Below are positions 14,344-14,810 of a stretch of DNA of 14,810 nucleotides, piece after piece. This DNA comes from an uncultured Clostridium sp. Its GTDB lineage: Bacteria > Bacillota_A > Clostridia > TANB77 > CAG-508. The notes under the pieces are model-generated. The model made no database searches. It was not told the origin of the DNA and worked only from the letters and a program-made list of their open reading frames with translations. The first letter of the stretch is position 1. Each line of letters opens with the position of its first letter. Position numbers and translations under genes: made by a program. The stretch covers positions 1 to 14,810 of the forward strand of contig CANCZH010000041.1 in NCBI GenBank assembly GCA_947382445.1, written 5' to 3'.

Positions 14344-14810
14344 TTATTTTTGGTTTATATATAATCCAGGTCCCATTGTAGTAGAGATAGATACGCTTTT
14401 AACGTATTGTCCTTTTGCAGCAGCTGGTTTAGCTTTTATTATAGCTTCCATTATTGTTGTATAGTTTTCAGCTAGTTTTTCAGCTCCAAAAGAAACTTTT
14501 CCAAATCCTAAATGGATTATGTTTGTTTTATCTAATCTGTATTCAACTTTACCAGATTTAATTTCTGATATAGCTTTTTTAACATCCATAGTTACTGTTC
14601 CTGATTTAGGGTTTGGCATTAATCCTTTTGGTCCTAATACTTTACCTAATCTTCCTATAACACCCATCATATCTGGTGTAGCTACTATAACATCATAGTC
14701 AAACCAGTTTTCTTTTTCTATTTTTGGTACTAATTCTTCTGCTCCTACAAAGTCAGCTCCAGCTTCTTCAGCTTCTTTAGCTTTATCACCTTTAGCGAAA
14801 ACTAAAACTT
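14344..14810 (-). CDS. rplA: Ribosomal protein uL1, C-terminal two thirds (cut by right window edge)
   Basis: About 154 residues to the stop at 14344-14346; the first 75-80 residues are outside (family length about 230). Seen from the window edge: [46 protein letters not shown], then the L1 signature [16 protein letters not shown], and the end of domain [11 protein letters not shown]1 binds 23S rRNA at the mobile stalk near the E site and is a translational autoregulator of the rplK-rplA operon in many bacteria. An internal Met-Met at 14670 is not the start, since the frame and homologous residues continue upstream. Confidence 0.97.
   Translation of the reverse strand, partial: VLVFAKGDKAKEAEEAGADFVGAEELVPKIEKENWFDYDVIVATPDMMGVIGRLGKVLGPKGLMPNPKSGTVTMDVKKAISEIKSGKVEYRLDKTNIIHLGFGKVSFGAEKLAENYTTIMEAIIKAKPAAAKGQYVKSVSISTTMGPGLYINQK

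Noticed and set aside
1..14810. CRISPR array, tRNA, rRNA, transposase or integrase
   Set aside because: No regularly spaced repeats, no cloverleaf or rRNA-like GC-rich sequence, and no protein with recombinase motifs were found on either strand.

Overview
The window comes from a very AT-rich, low-GC Gram-positive bacterium. It is most likely an uncultured, gut-type member of the Clostridia (Bacillota). The evidence is strong AGGAGG ribosome sites, TTGAAA/TATAAT-type promoters, many U-tailed intrinsic terminators, a YlbJ-type spore membrane protein, a NatAB-type exporter and a Firmicutes-type L10 leader. No tRNA, rRNA, CRISPR array or recognisable transposase is visible.

Layout, left to right. 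(1) 1-1204: the N-terminal third of mfd (transcription-repair coupling factor) on the minus strand, running off the left edge, with a near-consensus promoter. (2) 1257-1789: a lone minus-strand gene for a small Cys-rich protein, with its own promoter and terminator and with G+C and arginine codons unlike its neighbours. (3) 1822-4236: a plus-strand two-gene transcription unit (675 aa and 95 aa, overlapping by 11 bases) that I cannot assign to a family. (4) 4254-5222: a ylbJ-like gene, followed by about 185 bases of stacked hairpins between convergent genes. (5) 5407-6867: a minus-strand XRE-type DNA-binding protein fused to a multi-pass membrane region and a C-terminal coiled coil. (6) 10936 to 6995: a minus-strand operon of a DUF3137-like membrane protein, NatA-like ATPase, NatB-like permease and a sugar-phosphate isomerase/epimerase-like TIM barrel. 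Translational coupling is tight, the promoter is good, and the terminator overlaps the last codons. (7) 12900 to 10970: a monocistronic, membrane-anchored, probably surface-exposed 575 aa protein. (8) 14810 to 12911: ribosomal stalk genes rplA (partial), L10 leader, rplJ and rplL.

The best-understood regulatory circuit is rplA-rplJ-rplL. The 427-base gap before rplJ holds an L10-binding leader and an intrinsic terminator. A 9-bp alternative pairing joins the 3' side of the leader to the 5' arm of the terminator, which fits L10-mediated attenuation. Two diverged 67-bp copies of an internally palindromic element flank the leader and terminator; I do not recognise the element. rplL ends in a terminator and is not followed by rpoB, breaking the usual rplJL-rpoBC linkage.

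The places most worth a second look are the paired 67-bp elements around the L10 leader, the unassigned two-gene module at 1896-4200, the compositionally distinct Cys-rich gene beside it, and the hairpin cluster at 5223-5408.
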